Assembly: GCF_009745975.1 (NCBI RefSeq)
Contig: NZ_WHOL01000045.1
Location: 2,501-66,500 of the forward strand
Length of the DNA: 64,000 bases
Reading direction: 5' to 3'
From: Actinokineospora pegani
Lineage (GTDB): Bacteria; Actinomycetota; Actinomycetes; Mycobacteriales; Pseudonocardiaceae
The number at the start of each line of letters is the position of its first letter. Positions within the stretch are counted from its first letter, which is position 1. The translations under genes and the position numbers were made by a program. Positions 44,013-53,411 of this stretch are shown one piece after another. The notes beneath the pieces are model-generated. The model was not told where the DNA came from and searched no databases. It was given only the letters and a program-made list of their open reading frames with translations.

Positions 44013-45178
44013 AGGCTTCCTTCCTGGCCGTCGAACAGGGACCAGCCCGGTTCTTCAACGGGGGCGGGGCCCGCGGGGGCGCGGGCCGGGGTGTCGTCGG
44101 GCTGGGGCAGCCAGCGGTGCGCGGCGGGGCTGAGCAGCAGGCCCGCGTGGTCCTCGGCGGCGAGCGCGAGCCTGCGCAGCAGGTCGATCACGGCGTCGAC
44201 CAGGTCGTGGATGTTCTCGGTGGCCTGCCGCGACCACGCCGCCGGGTAGTCGGCGATGAGCCGCTCGCAGGTCCGGCGGATGTCGCCGGAGCCGATCCGC
44301 ACCCGGCCGTCGGACCGGGGCTCGGCCTGCGCGACCGCCAGCAGGTCCGGCAGGGCGAGCAGGGTCATGCGGGCGACCGTGCCGGGGCCGGGGAAGACCA
44401 CGTCGGTCAGGTACTCCTCCGGGTCGGTGACGGCCACGCCCTCGGCCCGGATCTCGGTGACCAGGCCGAAGCAGCGCTCCAGCAGCACCGACTCGCGGCG
44501 CTGGCCCCGGCGCAGCCAGTCGGCCTGCTCGGGCGTCAGGTCCGCGTGCAGGGTCACCGGGTTCTCCACCAGCATCCTGCGCACCTCGTGCTCGACGGTG
44601 GAGCTGGTCTCCCCGGCCGACGGGCCCAGGAGCTGGGCCAGCAGGTCGGTGTGCACGGTGATCAGCGCCTCGGCCTCGCTGACGGCGCCGTCGGTCTCGG
44701 TGATCACGCCGAGGCCGACGAGGTGGCGCAGCGCGGCGGTCAGCGAGCGGCGCTCGGCGAGGTCGTCGACCAGGGCGATGCCCGCCTCGGCCGCGGTGGA
44801 GCGGATGTCGGCGACCAGCCGCGACAGCAGCACCTGGCGGCCCGCGCCGGTCAGCGCCGCCGCGGCCAGGCACAGGTAGGCGTACCCGCGCGGGGTCAGC
44901 CCGGCCTCGCCGCGGGTCGGGTCGTCGTCCGGGCCGACCTTGTGCAGGCGGGCGAAGCGCCGCTCGACGACGAGCCGGTAGCCGAGCAGGGTCGCGAACA
45001 TCTCCTGCAGCGGCACGCGGTGCCGGTAGACCAGGGGCAGCAGGTCGCCGTCCGGCCCGCCGACGCGCAGCAGCGGGTGGCGCAGCAGCACCTTGGCGCA
45101 GCGGGCGACGTTGGCCGCGTCGATGTCGGACAGGTCGTCGAGCGCGGTGGGCAGGCGGGAACGGGTGTCAGCGCGCAT
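44009..45178 (-). CDS. jetB: Wadjet JetB-like subunit (TIGR02678/DUF2398, MukE-like)
   Basis: 389 residues, winged-helix and helical. Conserved DUF2398 pieces include ARCAKVLLRHPLLRVGG near 25, LLPLVYRHRVPLQEMFATLL, and EHEVRRMLVENPVTLHADLT near 205. MukE-like subunits bind the kleisin and DNA. The C-terminus is a Pro/Ala-rich tail with a short conserved-looking end (WSLFDGQEGSL). Overlaps jetA by 11 bp. Confidence 0.92.
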   Translation of the reverse strand: MRADTRSRLPTALDDLSDIDAANVARCAKVLLRHPLLRVGGPDGDLLPLVYRHRVPLQEMFATLLGYRLVVERRFARLHKVGPDDDPTRGEAGLTPRGYAYLCLAAAALTGAGRQVLLSRLVADIRSTAAEAGIALVDDLAERRSLTAALRHLVGLGVITETDGAVSEAEALITVHTDLLAQLLGPSAGETSSTVEHEVRRMLVENPVTLHADLTPEQADWLRRGQRRESVLLERCFGLVTEIRAEGVAVTDPEEYLTDVVFPGPGTVARMTLLALPDLLAVAQAEPRSDGRVRIGSGDIRRTCERLIADYPAAWSRQATENIHDLVDAVIDLLRRLALAAEDHAGLLLSPAAHRWLPQPDDTPARAPAGPAPVEEPGWSLFDGQEGSL

Positions 45179-46739
45179 CCGCGCCCCGCTTCGTCTCGGC
45201 GCGCGTGATGTCGACGACGGTGTCGCGCAGGGTCAGGGTGCCCGTCCTGCTCCGGATGTTGGTGGTGCGCCCGGCCGACGGGGTCAGCCGCAGGGTCAGG
45301 CCGCGCACCTGGTCGGTGGCGCTGCCCGGGTCGTCCGCGCCCTCGCGCTGGGCCATGGCCAGGGTGAGCAGCTCGCACAGCGCCGACAGGGCCGTGGCGG
45401 ACAGGACCGCGCTGTCCAGGTCCTCGGCCGCCTCGGCCAGCTCGGCGGAGGCGGCCTCGCGCTCCTCGTCGGCCTCCCGGGCGGCGGCCAGCAGGCCCTG
45501 CTCGGTGATCGGGTCGTCCATGATCCGCGACGTCCGCCCGCGCGCGCCCCGGTCGCCGCGGCCGCGCACGCTGACCGACACCTCGACCGCGGGCCCGTCG
45601 GCCCACGGGGTGTGCTCGTCGTCGCCGTCGTGCTCGGGGGCGGGCAGCAGGGTGCGCGCGGAGTGCAGCCCGAACGCGCCCGCGTAGAGGCAGTGCGCCT
45701 CGTCGGGGGTGGCCCGGTCGAAGCGGGCGGCCAGCGCGACCAGCTCGGTGCGCCTGCTCGGCAGCAGCCCGCCGCCGGTGGTCGCCCGGCGCACGGTGGC
45801 CAGCAGCGCGCCGATCGCGCGGGTCGTCGCGTCGCGCAGGGCGGTGACCTGGCTGGGGTTGCCGGGGCGGTCGGCGAACCAGTCGGTCAGCTCCTGCCAG
45901 TCGGCCTCGGCGCGGCCCCTGGTGCGCTCGACCACGGCGCCGAGCTGCTCGGCCGGGCGCAGCAGCCGGACCAGCTCGGCGCGGGTCGGGGCCAGCTCGG
46001 CCAGCGCGGCGGCGATGCTCGGGGTGTGCCGCAGGACGTCCTCGACGACGAGCTGGATGTACTCGACGAGCAGGTTGCGGAACCCGGAGATCTCCTCCGG
46101 CGCGAGGTGGTGGCGGGTGAGCACCTGGCCGAGGTAGGCGTAGAAGTCGCGGACGGTGGCGGCCAGCTCGGCGTGTTGCAGGAACAGCGTGGTGACCCGC
46201 TCGGCGAGCTGCTCGCGGGCCCGGCGGGCGGGCAGCGACCCGGGGTCGCGCCCGGTGCGGCTGATCGCGGTGGCCACCGTCGCGCCCAGCTCGCCGAGGC
46301 CGCGCTCGATGGCGGGCAGCAGCTCCCGGGACACCTCGCGGGCGCCCTCCGGGACGCGCAGCAGCTCGTCGACGTCGCGCTGCACCCGCACGGCCAGCTT
46401 GCCGACCTGGTAGCGCATCGAGCCCTGCTGGAACTCCGCGATGGACGAGGCGATCGTCTCCCGGCGGCCGTGCACCAGGTTGCCCCACTCGACGAGCTGG
46501 CGCAGCCGGGGGATGACGACGTCGATGTGCGACTCGCCGATCTCGAGCTCGCCGTCGCGCTCCACCGCGGCCAGCGCGGAGGCCACCTCGCCCGCGGACA
46601 GGTCGGCCAGCAGCGTCGAGGTGAACAGCCGCATGATCGCCAGGTAGGTGCGGTGGTGCTCGCGCGGCTGCAGGTAGGCGTAGAGCTGGAGCCTGCGCTG
46701 GGCGTCGGCGCCGAGCTGGCTCGATGGGTCTGGCTCCAC
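45168..46739 (-). CDS. jetA: Wadjet JetA-like kleisin subunit (TIGR02677/DUF2397)
   Basis: 523 residues. Opens with RRLQLYAYLQPREHHRTYLA, the DUF2397 N-terminus, then long helices (FLQHAELAATVRDFYAYLGQ near 190) and a C-terminal winged-helix end. It is the MukF-like kleisin that bridges JetC heads. I place the start at the GTG 46739 because it begins close to the conserved part; an ATG at 46778 is possible. The gene diverges from cobD across ~100 bp, which should hold the operon promoter. Confidence 0.9.
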   Translation of the reverse strand: MEPDPSSQLGADAQRRLQLYAYLQPREHHRTYLAIMRLFTSTLLADLSAGEVASALAAVERDGELEIGESHIDVVIPRLRQLVEWGNLVHGRRETIASSIAEFQQGSMRYQVGKLAVRVQRDVDELLRVPEGAREVSRELLPAIERGLGELGATVATAISRTGRDPGSLPARRAREQLAERVTTLFLQHAELAATVRDFYAYLGQVLTRHHLAPEEISGFRNLLVEYIQLVVEDVLRHTPSIAAALAELAPTRAELVRLLRPAEQLGAVVERTRGRAEADWQELTDWFADRPGNPSQVTALRDATTRAIGALLATVRRATTGGGLLPSRRTELVALAARFDRATPDEAHCLYAGAFGLHSARTLLPAPEHDGDDEHTPWADGPAVEVSVSVRGRGDRGARGRTSRIMDDPITEQGLLAAAREADEEREAASAELAEAAEDLDSAVLSATALSALCELLTLAMAQREGADDPGSATDQVRGLTLRLTPSAGRTTNIRSRTGTLTLRDTVVDITRAETKRGADAR

Positions 46740-46840
46740 GGCGGGCCACGATAGCCGCCGGGACCGACGCCCGCGCATCCCGGGCGGGTCGTCGCGATAC
46801 GGTTTCGCCTGCACGGGGGACTCACACGCTGGGAGGGGAC

Positions 46841-47767
46841 GTGACGCTGGCGCGCGCCGTGGGCCTGCTGCTCGGCTTCGCCGCCGACGCGGCCCTGGGC
46901 GATCCCCGCCGCTACCACCCGGTCGCGGGCTTCGGCAGGCTCGCCGGGCGGCTGGAGCACGTCCTGCACCGCGACTCGCGCGCGCCCGGCGCCGTCTACA
47001 CCGCGGTCCTCGCCGGGGGCGCGGTCGGCCTCGGGGTGCTCGCCGAGCGGGGCCGCCCGGCCGTGCGGGTGCTGACCACGGCGGCGGCGACCTGGGTCGT
47101 GCTGGGCGGCAGGTCGCTGGCCGCGGAGGGCGCGCTCATCGGCAAGCACCTGGACTCCGGCGAGGTCGAGGCCGCCAGGGCCCGGCTGCCGCACCTGTGC
47201 GGCCGCGACCCGTCGTCGCTGGACGCCGCGGCCATGGCCAGGGCGACGGTGGAGTCGGTCGCCGAGAACACCTCGGACGCGGTCGTGGCCCCGCTGGTGT
47301 GGGGCGCGGTGGCGGGCGTCCCCGGCCTGCTCGGCTACCGCGCGGTCAACACGATGGACGCCATGGTCGGGCACCGCTCGGCCCGCTACCGCAACTTCGG
47401 CTGGGCCGCCGCCCGCCTCGACGACCTGGCCAACCTGCTGCCCGCCCGCCTCGCCGCCGCCCTGACCGTCCTCGGCGCCCCGGTCGTCGGCGGTAGCAGG
47501 CGCGACGCCTGGCTGGCCTGGCAGCGCGACGCCGCCGCCCACCCCAGCCCGAACGCGGGCCGGGTCGAGGCCGCCTTCGCGGGCGCCCTGGAAGTCCGCC
47601 TGGGCGGCCGCACCGTCTACGCCCACGGCGTGGAGGACCGCCCCGTCCTGGGCAACGGCCGCATGCCCGACGCGGGCCACGTGACCCGAGCGGTCGAGCT
47701 CTCCCGCGTCGTGGGCATCCTGACCGCCGCGGTGGCCGCCCTCATCGCCCTGCTCACCCGCCGCTGA
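46841..47767 (+). CDS. cobD: Adenosylcobinamide-phosphate synthase
   Basis: 308 residues, several TMs. CobD/CbiB signatures: DAALGDPRRYHPVAGFGRL near 17, ATVESVAENTSDAVVAPLVW near 135, YRAVNTMDAMVGH near 165, FGWAAARLDDLANLLPAR near 185. It joins aminopropanol phosphate to adenosylcobyric acid at the membrane. The GTG start is preceded by GGGAGGGG at ideal spacing, which overrides a longer upstream frame. Convergent with the SnoaL-like gene. Confidence 0.93.
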   Translation: MTLARAVGLLLGFAADAALGDPRRYHPVAGFGRLAGRLEHVLHRDSRAPGAVYTAVLAGGAVGLGVLAERGRPAVRVLTTAAATWVVLGGRSLAAEGALIGKHLDSGEVEAARARLPHLCGRDPSSLDAAAMARATVESVAENTSDAVVAPLVWGAVAGVPGLLGYRAVNTMDAMVGHRSARYRNFGWAAARLDDLANLLPARLAAALTVLGAPVVGGSRRDAWLAWQRDAAAHPSPNAGRVEAAFAGALEVRLGGRTVYAHGVEDRPVLGNGRMPDAGHVTRAVELSRVVGILTAAVAALIALLTRR

Positions 47768-47828
47768 CCCCTGTGGACGACCGGCCCCCTGTGGACAACC
47801 CACCTCAGCGCCCCGAAACCGTCAGACT

Positions 47829-47853
47829 CCCCCGGTAGCGTTGAAATCGGGGG
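47829..47853. terminator. Short hairpin after cobD
   Basis: CCCCCG (47829-47834) and CGGGGG (47848-47853) pair around a 13-base loop in the gap between the convergent cobD and SnoaL-like genes. A second G/C stem (GGGCC...GGCCC) follows within 40 bp. Nothing else is seen in the 143-bp gap except two TGTGGAC repeats. Confidence 0.4.
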
Positions 47854-47910
47854 TCCCCAGGGCCGGATGATCTTGATGGCCCGGGCCGCCCGATGTCTGG
47901 CCGGTGCGCG

Positions 47911-48363
47911 TCACCAGACGGGCAGGTCGCCCTCGCCGGGGGTGACGCGCAGATCGGACGCGTCGATGGCGACGTCGTTGATGGAGGCCTCGCGGCGGCG
48001 CATGTGGCCGAGCGCGTCGAACTCCCACAGCTCGTTGCCGTAGGAGCGCCACCACTGCCCGTCGGCGTCGTGCCACTCGTACTGGAACCGCACCCCGATC
48101 CGGTTGTCCGTGAAGGACCACAGGTTCTTGCGCAGGCGGTAGTCGAGCTCGCGGTTCCACTTGTCGGTGAGGAAGGCGACGACCTCCTCGCGCCCCCGGA
48201 CGTGGTGGCCGCGGTTGCGCCACTCGGTGTCGACGGAGTAGGCGCTGGCGACGCGCTCGGGGTCGCGGCTGTTCCAGGCGTCTTCAGCGGCCTGGACCTT
48301 GGCGAGGGCGGTCTCGTCGTCGAACGGCGGAAGCGGCGGGCGCGGCTGGTCAGAAGCGGTCAT
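47911..48363 (-). CDS. SnoaL/NTF2-like protein (DUF1348)
   Basis: 150 residues. The cone-shaped alpha+beta fold is indicated by [61 protein letters not shown] and the ending [14 protein letters not shown]. The family (nuclear transport factor 2-like, DUF1348) is widespread and mostly without assigned function; the Trp/His-lined pocket suggests a small hydrophobic ligand. It is a single gene. Confidence 0.88.
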   Translation of the reverse strand: MTASDQPRPPLPPFDDETALAKVQAAEDAWNSRDPERVASAYSVDTEWRNRGHHVRGREEVVAFLTDKWNRELDYRLRKNLWSFTDNRIGVRFQYEWHDADGQWWRSYGNELWEFDALGHMRRREASINDVAIDASDLRVTPGEGDLPVW

Positions 48364-48455
48364 GCCCCCATGCTCGCGGGGCGCGGGATGCGCCCACCAG
48401 TGGCAGGAAAGACCCTTATCGCACGGATCTGGCCATGATGCTGCGGACCGAACTG

Positions 48456-49793
48456 CTAGAGGACCAGGCTGAGCGGGTAGATGATGGCGATGGCGACCAC
48501 GGAGATCAGCGTCTCCATCACCGACCAGGTGCGGATGGTCTGCCCGACGGTGAGACCGAAGTACTCCTTGACCAGCCAGAACCCGGCGTCGTTGACGTGC
48601 GAGAAGAAGACCGAGCCCGCGCCGATCGCCAAGGCCAGCAGCGCCGCCTGGACAGGCGGCAGGCCCAGGGCCAGGTCGCCGATGATGCCCGCGGCGGAGA
48701 TGGTGGCGACGGTGGCCGAGCCGGTCGCCAGGCGGATGGCCACGGCGATCAGCCAGCCGAGGATGATCGGCGAGAGCGCGGCCCCGTCGGCCAGGCGGGT
48801 GACCGTCTCACCGACCCCGGCGTCGACGAGGGTCTGCTTGAACCCGCCGCCCGCGCCGACGATCAGCAGGATGCCCGCGATCGGCGGCAGCGACGACGAC
48901 AGCGTCTCGCCGACGCGGTCGCGGGTCAGGCCCGCACCGCGGCCGAGGGTGACCATGCCGACCAGGACCGCCGCCAACAGGGCGATCAGCGGGTCGCCGA
49001 CGAAGTCCAGCGCGCCGCGCACCGGGTTGCCCTCGGCCAGCACGATGCCTGCCAGCGCCTTGCCCATCATCAGCACGACCGGCAGCAGCACCGTGGCCAG
49101 GGTCGCGGTGAAACTGGGCCGGTGGTCGGGCGTCTGCTCGCGGGCGGGCGGCTCCGGCGGCCGCGCCACCGCGACCCAGCCGACGGCGACCTTGGCGAAC
49201 AGCGGACCGGCGACGACCACCGTCGGGATGGCGACCAGCAGGCCCAGCCCCAGGGTCAGCCCGAGGTCGGCCTGCAGCGCGTCGACCGCGACCAGCGGGC
49301 CGGGGTGCGGCGGGACCAGGCCGTGCAGCACCGACAGCCCGGCCAGGGCGGGGATGCCGAGCAGCATGACGTTCACCCGCGCCCGGCGGGCGGCCAGCAG
49401 CACCACCGGGATCAGCATGACCAGGCCGATCTCGAAGAACATCGGCAATCCGATGAGGACGGCCACCAGCGTCATCGCCCACGGCAGCCGCCGGACCCCG
49501 GACCTGCCCATGATCGTGTCGACGACCTGGTCGGCGCCGCCGGAGTCGGCGAGCAGCTTGCCCAGCATCGCGCCGAGGGCGATCAGCACGCCCACACCCG
49601 CGACAGTCGAGCCGACACCGTCGGAGAAGCTCTCGATGAGCTGACCCGTCGGCATGCCCGCGGCCAGGCCGAGCAGCCCGGAGCCGAGGATGAGCCCGAG
49701 GAACGGGTGCAGCTTGAGCTTGGTGATCAGCAGGACGATGAGCGCGATCGCCGCCAGGGCCGAGCCGATCAGCCGCCAGTCGGCGCCACTCAC
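48456..49793 (-). CDS. gntP: Gluconate:H+ symporter, GntP family
   Basis: 445 residues, about 12-14 TMs. GntP family marks include [18 protein letters not shown] near 28, [20 protein letters not shown] near 165 (PPHPGP is diagnostic), and [20 protein letters not shown] near 385. It takes up gluconate or a related sugar acid. The GTG start overlaps the gntK stop by 4 bp. Confidence 0.93.
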   Translation of the reverse strand: MSGADWRLIGSALAAIALIVLLITKLKLHPFLGLILGSGLLGLAAGMPTGQLIESFSDGVGSTVAGVGVLIALGAMLGKLLADSGGADQVVDTIMGRSGVRRLPWAMTLVAVLIGLPMFFEIGLVMLIPVVLLAARRARVNVMLLGIPALAGLSVLHGLVPPHPGPLVAVDALQADLGLTLGLGLLVAIPTVVVAGPLFAKVAVGWVAVARPPEPPAREQTPDHRPSFTATLATVLLPVVLMMGKALAGIVLAEGNPVRGALDFVGDPLIALLAAVLVGMVTLGRGAGLTRDRVGETLSSSLPPIAGILLIVGAGGGFKQTLVDAGVGETVTRLADGAALSPIILGWLIAVAIRLATGSATVATISAAGIIGDLALGLPPVQAALLALAIGAGSVFFSHVNDAGFWLVKEYFGLTVGQTIRTWSVMETLISVVAIAIIYPLSLVL

Positions 49794-50296
49794 CGAGCCA
49801 ATTCCTCGACCACCCGCCCGGTGAGCACGTCGGGCGGCTCGGTGATGTCGAGCCGCACGCCGCGTTCGTCCTCGGCCAGCGGTTCGAGGTCGGCGAGCTG
49901 CGAGGCGAGCAGCGCCGGGGGCATGAAGTGGCCGCTGCGGTGACCGATCCGCTCGGCGAGGACGGCCTCCGGTCCGTCGAGGTGGACGAACACGACGCGG
50001 TCCGGCGCGGCGCCGCGCAGCCGGTCCCGGTAGCGGCGCTTGAGGGCGGAGCAGGTCACCACCCCGCCGCCGTCCGCGACGCGCTCGGCGACCCACTCGG
50101 CGATGGCGTCGAGCCAGGGCGCGCGATCGGTGTCGGTCAGCGGGATGCCGGAGGTCATCTTCTCGATGTTGGCCTGGGAGTGGAACTCGTCCGCCTCAGC
50201 CAGCGGCACGCCGAGGCGCTGTGCCACCTGCGCCGCGATGGTCGTCTTGCCCGACCCCGACACGCCCATCACGACGACCACTGTGTGTTCAGCCAT
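49790..50296 (-). CDS. gntK: Gluconokinase
   Basis: 168 residues. P-loop GVSGSGKTTIA near residue 12, DEFHSQANIEKMTSGIPLTD near 37 and SALKRRYRDRLRG near 82 are GntK family features. It phosphorylates gluconate to 6-phosphogluconate for the pentose phosphate pathway. The start is the ATG at 50296 (MAEHTVVV); an upstream TTG is less likely. Couples to gntP by a 4-bp overlap. Confidence 0.93.
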   Translation of the reverse strand: MAEHTVVVVMGVSGSGKTTIAAQVAQRLGVPLAEADEFHSQANIEKMTSGIPLTDTDRAPWLDAIAEWVAERVADGGGVVTCSALKRRYRDRLRGAAPDRVVFVHLDGPEAVLAERIGHRSGHFMPPALLASQLADLEPLAEDERGVRLDITEPPDVLTGRVVEELAR

Positions 50297-50329
50297 CGAA
50301 CCAGTGAAACCCAAAAGTAGTACTTATTC

Positions 50330-50345
50330 AACCCGACATCGGGTT
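50330..50345. promoter_or_regulatory. Candidate operator of the gluconate regulator
   Basis: AACCCGA (50330-50336) and TCGGGTT (50339-50345) form a perfect dyad in the 69-bp gap between divergent gntK and the FadR/GntR-type gene, within the only AT-rich stretch there. Another small palindrome, AGTACT, lies 10 bp away. GntR-type regulators of this type bind such dyads; the assignment is by position. Confidence 0.5.
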
Positions 50346-50365
50346 TTAGTCATATCAGTGGGAGA

Positions 50366-51079
50366 ATGAGCCCCGTGACCTCCGGACTACCCGCGCAGCT
50401 CCTGGCCACACTCGGGACGGCGATCGTCAACGGCGACCTGTCGCCCGGCGCGGTCCTGCGCACGGGAGAAGTGGAACGCGCGCACGGTGTCTCCCGCACG
50501 GTCGTCCGCGAGACGCTGCGCGTCCTGGAGTCGATCGGCCTGGTGAGCAGCCGCAGGCGGGTGGGCATCACTGTGCTGGGCCGCGACGCGTGGAACCTGC
50601 TCGACCCGCTGGTGATCCGGTGGCGGCTGGCCGGGCCGCACCGCGCCGAGCAACTGCGGTCGCTGACCGCCCTGCGCGCGGCGGTCGAGCCGATGGCCGC
50701 GCGACTGGCGGCGCACGCGGCGACACCGGACTCGGCGGCCGAGCTGACCCGGCTCGCGGTCAGCCTGCGCGCGTCGACGCACGACCCTGGGGTGTTCCTC
50801 GGCCACGACATCGCCTTCCACCAGCAGGTGCTGGCGATGTCGGGCAACGAGATGTTCGCCCAGCTCACCGACGCCGTCGCCGAGGTCCTCACCCACCACA
50901 ACCCCCTGCCCAGCCGACCCGACGCGACGGCGGTCGACCTGCACTGGCGGGTGGCCGCGTGCGTGGCGCACGGCGATGGACCCGGCGCCGAGACGGCGAT
51001 GCGGGCCATCGTCGACCAGGTCGGGGCCGAACCGGGCGAGCTGCTGGGCGCTACGCCCCAGCCTCCGCCCAGCCGCTGA
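50366..51079 (+). CDS. FadR/GntR-family transcriptional regulator of gluconate genes
   Basis: 237 residues. N-terminal winged HTH (EVERAHGVSRTVVRETLRVLE near 35) and a C-terminal all-helical FCD domain with metal-site-type residues (FLGHDIAFHQQVLAMSGNEM near 150, HWRVAACVAHGDG near 195). It is divergent from gntK-gntP and probably represses them until gluconate or 6-phosphogluconate binds. GTG at 50375 is an alternative start with better ribosome-site spacing. Its 3' end overlaps nudC by 29 bp. Confidence 0.88.
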   Translation: MSPVTSGLPAQLLATLGTAIVNGDLSPGAVLRTGEVERAHGVSRTVVRETLRVLESIGLVSSRRRVGITVLGRDAWNLLDPLVIRWRLAGPHRAEQLRSLTALRAAVEPMAARLAAHAATPDSAAELTRLAVSLRASTHDPGVFLGHDIAFHQQVLAMSGNEMFAQLTDAVAEVLTHHNPLPSRPDATAVDLHWRVAACVAHGDGPGAETAMRAIVDQVGAEPGELLGATPQPPPSR

Positions 51080-52028
51080 TCATCTGCCGGGCGATGGACG
51101 TCGCCCCGGGCAGCACCAGCCCGTCCACCGCGCCGCCCGCCTCCAGCGCCGCGCGGACCACCGAGCGCGGGACCCAGCGGGCCTGCTCGATCTCGCCGTC
51201 GGCGGGCACCAGCGGCGCGCTCGGGTCGGCCGTGGCGACGAACCCGATCATGATCGACCGGGGGAACGGCCACGGCTGACTGCCCAGGTAGCGGATGTCG
51301 CTGACGAGGACCCCGACCTCCTCGCCGATCTCCCGCTCGACGCAGGCCTCCAGCGACTCCCCGGTCTCGACGAACCCGGCCAGCACCGAGAACCGGCCCT
51401 CCGGCCAGATCGGCTGCCTGGCCAGCAGCACGTTCTCCCCGTTCTCGCCGACGCCGTCGTGCACCAGGCAGATCACCGCGGGATCGGTGCGCGGGTACTC
51501 CTCGCGACCGCACCCGGTGCAGTGCATGGCCCACCCGGCCGCCACCGGGGCGACCGGGCTGCCGCACTTGGCGCAGAACCTCGAGCGGGCGTGCCAGTTC
51601 GCCAGGCCCACGGCCGTGGTGAACAACCCGGCCTCGGTGTCGTCGAGCAGCGCGCCGATGGCACGCAGGTCGTGCCACTGCTCGCCCGCCTCGGACACCT
51701 GGCCGGTCCACGGGCCCCACGAGTTGGGCGGCGCCACCGTGCCCGCACGCATCGGCTCCTCGCCGAGCACCGACCAGTAGGCGGTCTCGTGGACGACGCC
51801 GAGCAGCCGGGCGTCGGCCGGCCGGCTCGGCGCCACCGACAACGCCGGGCGCGGCGAGAGCTTGCTGGCCCCGTCGCGCACCGGCGTGCGGCCGAGTTCG
51901 TCGACCAGGACGACCTGCCCGGTCGCCCAGGACTCGTCGAGCTTGCCCTCGTCCTTGCGCAGCGCCTCGTCCCGCAGCGCCGTCGCCCGGGACAGCGCGG
52001 GCAGTGCCGGGAGTTGGAAACCGGTCAC
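51051..52028 (-). CDS. nudC: NAD+ diphosphatase NudC
   Basis: 325 residues. Zinc ribbon FCAKCGSPVAP/CTGCG near 160-180, NUDIX box GFVETGESLEACVEREIGEE near 225, and the NudC-specific SQPWPFPRS near 260. It hydrolyses NADH and can remove NAD caps from RNA. Start GTG (52028), 4-bp overlap with the preceding M16 gene. The N-terminal regulatory domain is typical in length for mycobacterial NudC. Confidence 0.93.
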   Translation of the reverse strand: MTGFQLPALPALSRATALRDEALRKDEGKLDESWATGQVVLVDELGRTPVRDGASKLSPRPALSVAPSRPADARLLGVVHETAYWSVLGEEPMRAGTVAPPNSWGPWTGQVSEAGEQWHDLRAIGALLDDTEAGLFTTAVGLANWHARSRFCAKCGSPVAPVAAGWAMHCTGCGREEYPRTDPAVICLVHDGVGENGENVLLARQPIWPEGRFSVLAGFVETGESLEACVEREIGEEVGVLVSDIRYLGSQPWPFPRSIMIGFVATADPSAPLVPADGEIEQARWVPRSVVRAALEAGGAVDGLVLPGATSIARQMISGWAEAGA

Positions 52029-53380
52029 GGGAAGGTGACCCCGCCCAACGCCCGCACCGGTCCGAGCGTGGCGGCGTCGCCCACGATGACGCCGGTGAAC
52101 CGGCTGGGCGCGAAGAACTCGCGCGCCACCTCGGCCACCTGCTCCGCCGTGACCGCCTTGAGCCGATCGGGCTGGCCGAGCAGGTAGTCCACGCCCAGGC
52201 CCAGCATCGCCAGCGCCGCGATCTGCGAGGCCAGCCCGCCCTGCGAGGAGGTGGCGATCAGCAGCGAGCCGATCGCGTACTCCCGCACGGTCTCGACCTC
52301 GGTCTCGGTCGGCGGGGTGACCCCGAGCTTGCCCAGCTCGTAGCGGATCTCCAGCAGCGCGCCTGCGGTGACGTCGGAGGCGGTGTCGGTCTCGACCATC
52401 AGAGTCGCGCCGTCCGGGGTGAACTCGAAGTACGAGCGCGCGTGGTAGGTGTAGCCCTTGTCCTCGCGGATGTTCTCCACCAGCCGGGAGGAGAAGAAGC
52501 CGCCGAAGGCCAGGTTCGCGAGCTGCAGCGCCGGGTAGCGCGGGTCGGTGCGCACGATCGACTGCGCCGAGAGCCGGAACTGCGACTGCACCGCGCCCGG
52601 CCGGTCGACCAGCTTGAGCTCGCCCGGGGTCAGGTCCGGCAGCGGCGGCAGCGCGACGGCGGCCTTGTCCGAGCTCCACCCGGCCAGCGCGGCGGTTGCC
52701 GCGGCAACCGCGGTCGCGGGCTCGACGTCGCCGACCAGCACCAGCACCGAGCCGCGCGGCAGCACGGCCGCTCGGTGCAGGGCCCGGACGTCCTCGGCCT
52801 GGACCTGGGCCACGTCCTCGGCCTCGGGCATCTCACGGGTGATCGGGTGGTCGCCGTAGCGGTGCTTCTGCAGCGCCTTGCGGGCGATCATGGCGGGCTG
52901 CGACTCGGCAATGGTGATCCGCTCGATGAGCCGGGCGCGCTCGCCCGCCACCTCGTCGTCGCTGTGCACCGCGCCGGTCAGGGCGTCGGCGAGCACCTCC
53001 AGCAGCGTGTCCAGCCCGCTGGCCAGGGCGTTGCCGCCGACCGCCAGCACCTCGGGGTCGACCGAGGCGGCCAGCTCACCGCCGACGAGGGCCAGCTCGG
53101 TGTCCACGCCGACCCGGTCGCGCTTGGCGGTTCCGGTCAGCACCGTCGCCGCCAGCACCTCGGCGGTCGCGGCGTGCAGCGGCGCGTCGCCCGCGAAGGG
53201 GACGCGCAGCCGCACCTCGACCATCGGCACGGTCGACTGCTTGACCACGACCACGCGCAGGCCGTTGTCCAGCACGGTGTCCACGTAGGACAGGTCGGTG
53301 GCCGCCCGGTGCTCCCCGAGCGGCGGCAGCGGCCGGGGTCCCAGCTCGGTGCGGCCGATCTCCTCGGCGGTGCGGCTCAC
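52025..53380 (-). CDS. M16 peptidase-like protein without zinc site
   Basis: 451 residues with two pitrilysin halves. The first half has no HxxEH (the segment reads PLHAATAEVLAATVL), so it cannot bind zinc. The second half keeps the R/Y pair: SRLVENIREDKGYTYHARS near 285. Such inactive M16B subunits pair with a catalytic one, as in the processing-peptidase alpha/beta pair. The partner is encoded 31 bp upstream. Confidence 0.9.
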   Translation of the reverse strand: MSRTAEEIGRTELGPRPLPPLGEHRAATDLSYVDTVLDNGLRVVVVKQSTVPMVEVRLRVPFAGDAPLHAATAEVLAATVLTGTAKRDRVGVDTELALVGGELAASVDPEVLAVGGNALASGLDTLLEVLADALTGAVHSDDEVAGERARLIERITIAESQPAMIARKALQKHRYGDHPITREMPEAEDVAQVQAEDVRALHRAAVLPRGSVLVLVGDVEPATAVAAATAALAGWSSDKAAVALPPLPDLTPGELKLVDRPGAVQSQFRLSAQSIVRTDPRYPALQLANLAFGGFFSSRLVENIREDKGYTYHARSYFEFTPDGATLMVETDTASDVTAGALLEIRYELGKLGVTPPTETEVETVREYAIGSLLIATSSQGGLASQIAALAMLGLGVDYLLGQPDRLKAVTAEQVAEVAREFFAPSRFTGVIVGDAATLGPVRALGGVTFP

Positions 53381-53411
53381 TTGCGTCCTCCAACGTCGTT
53401 ACGGTCGCGGT

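Noticed and set aside
39939-44249. A 1436-codon plus-strand open frame antisense to jetC and part of jetB, and similar long frames opposite glnA2, nadE and the VirB4-like gene.
   Set aside because: Their products are Arg/Gly/Pro-rich with no recognisable domain, while the opposite strand encodes clear motifs. Long antisense frames are expected in very GC-rich DNA.
47768-47910. Two TGTGGAC repeats resembling degenerate DnaA boxes after cobD.
   Set aside because: Only two copies with mismatches to the consensus; likely incidental.
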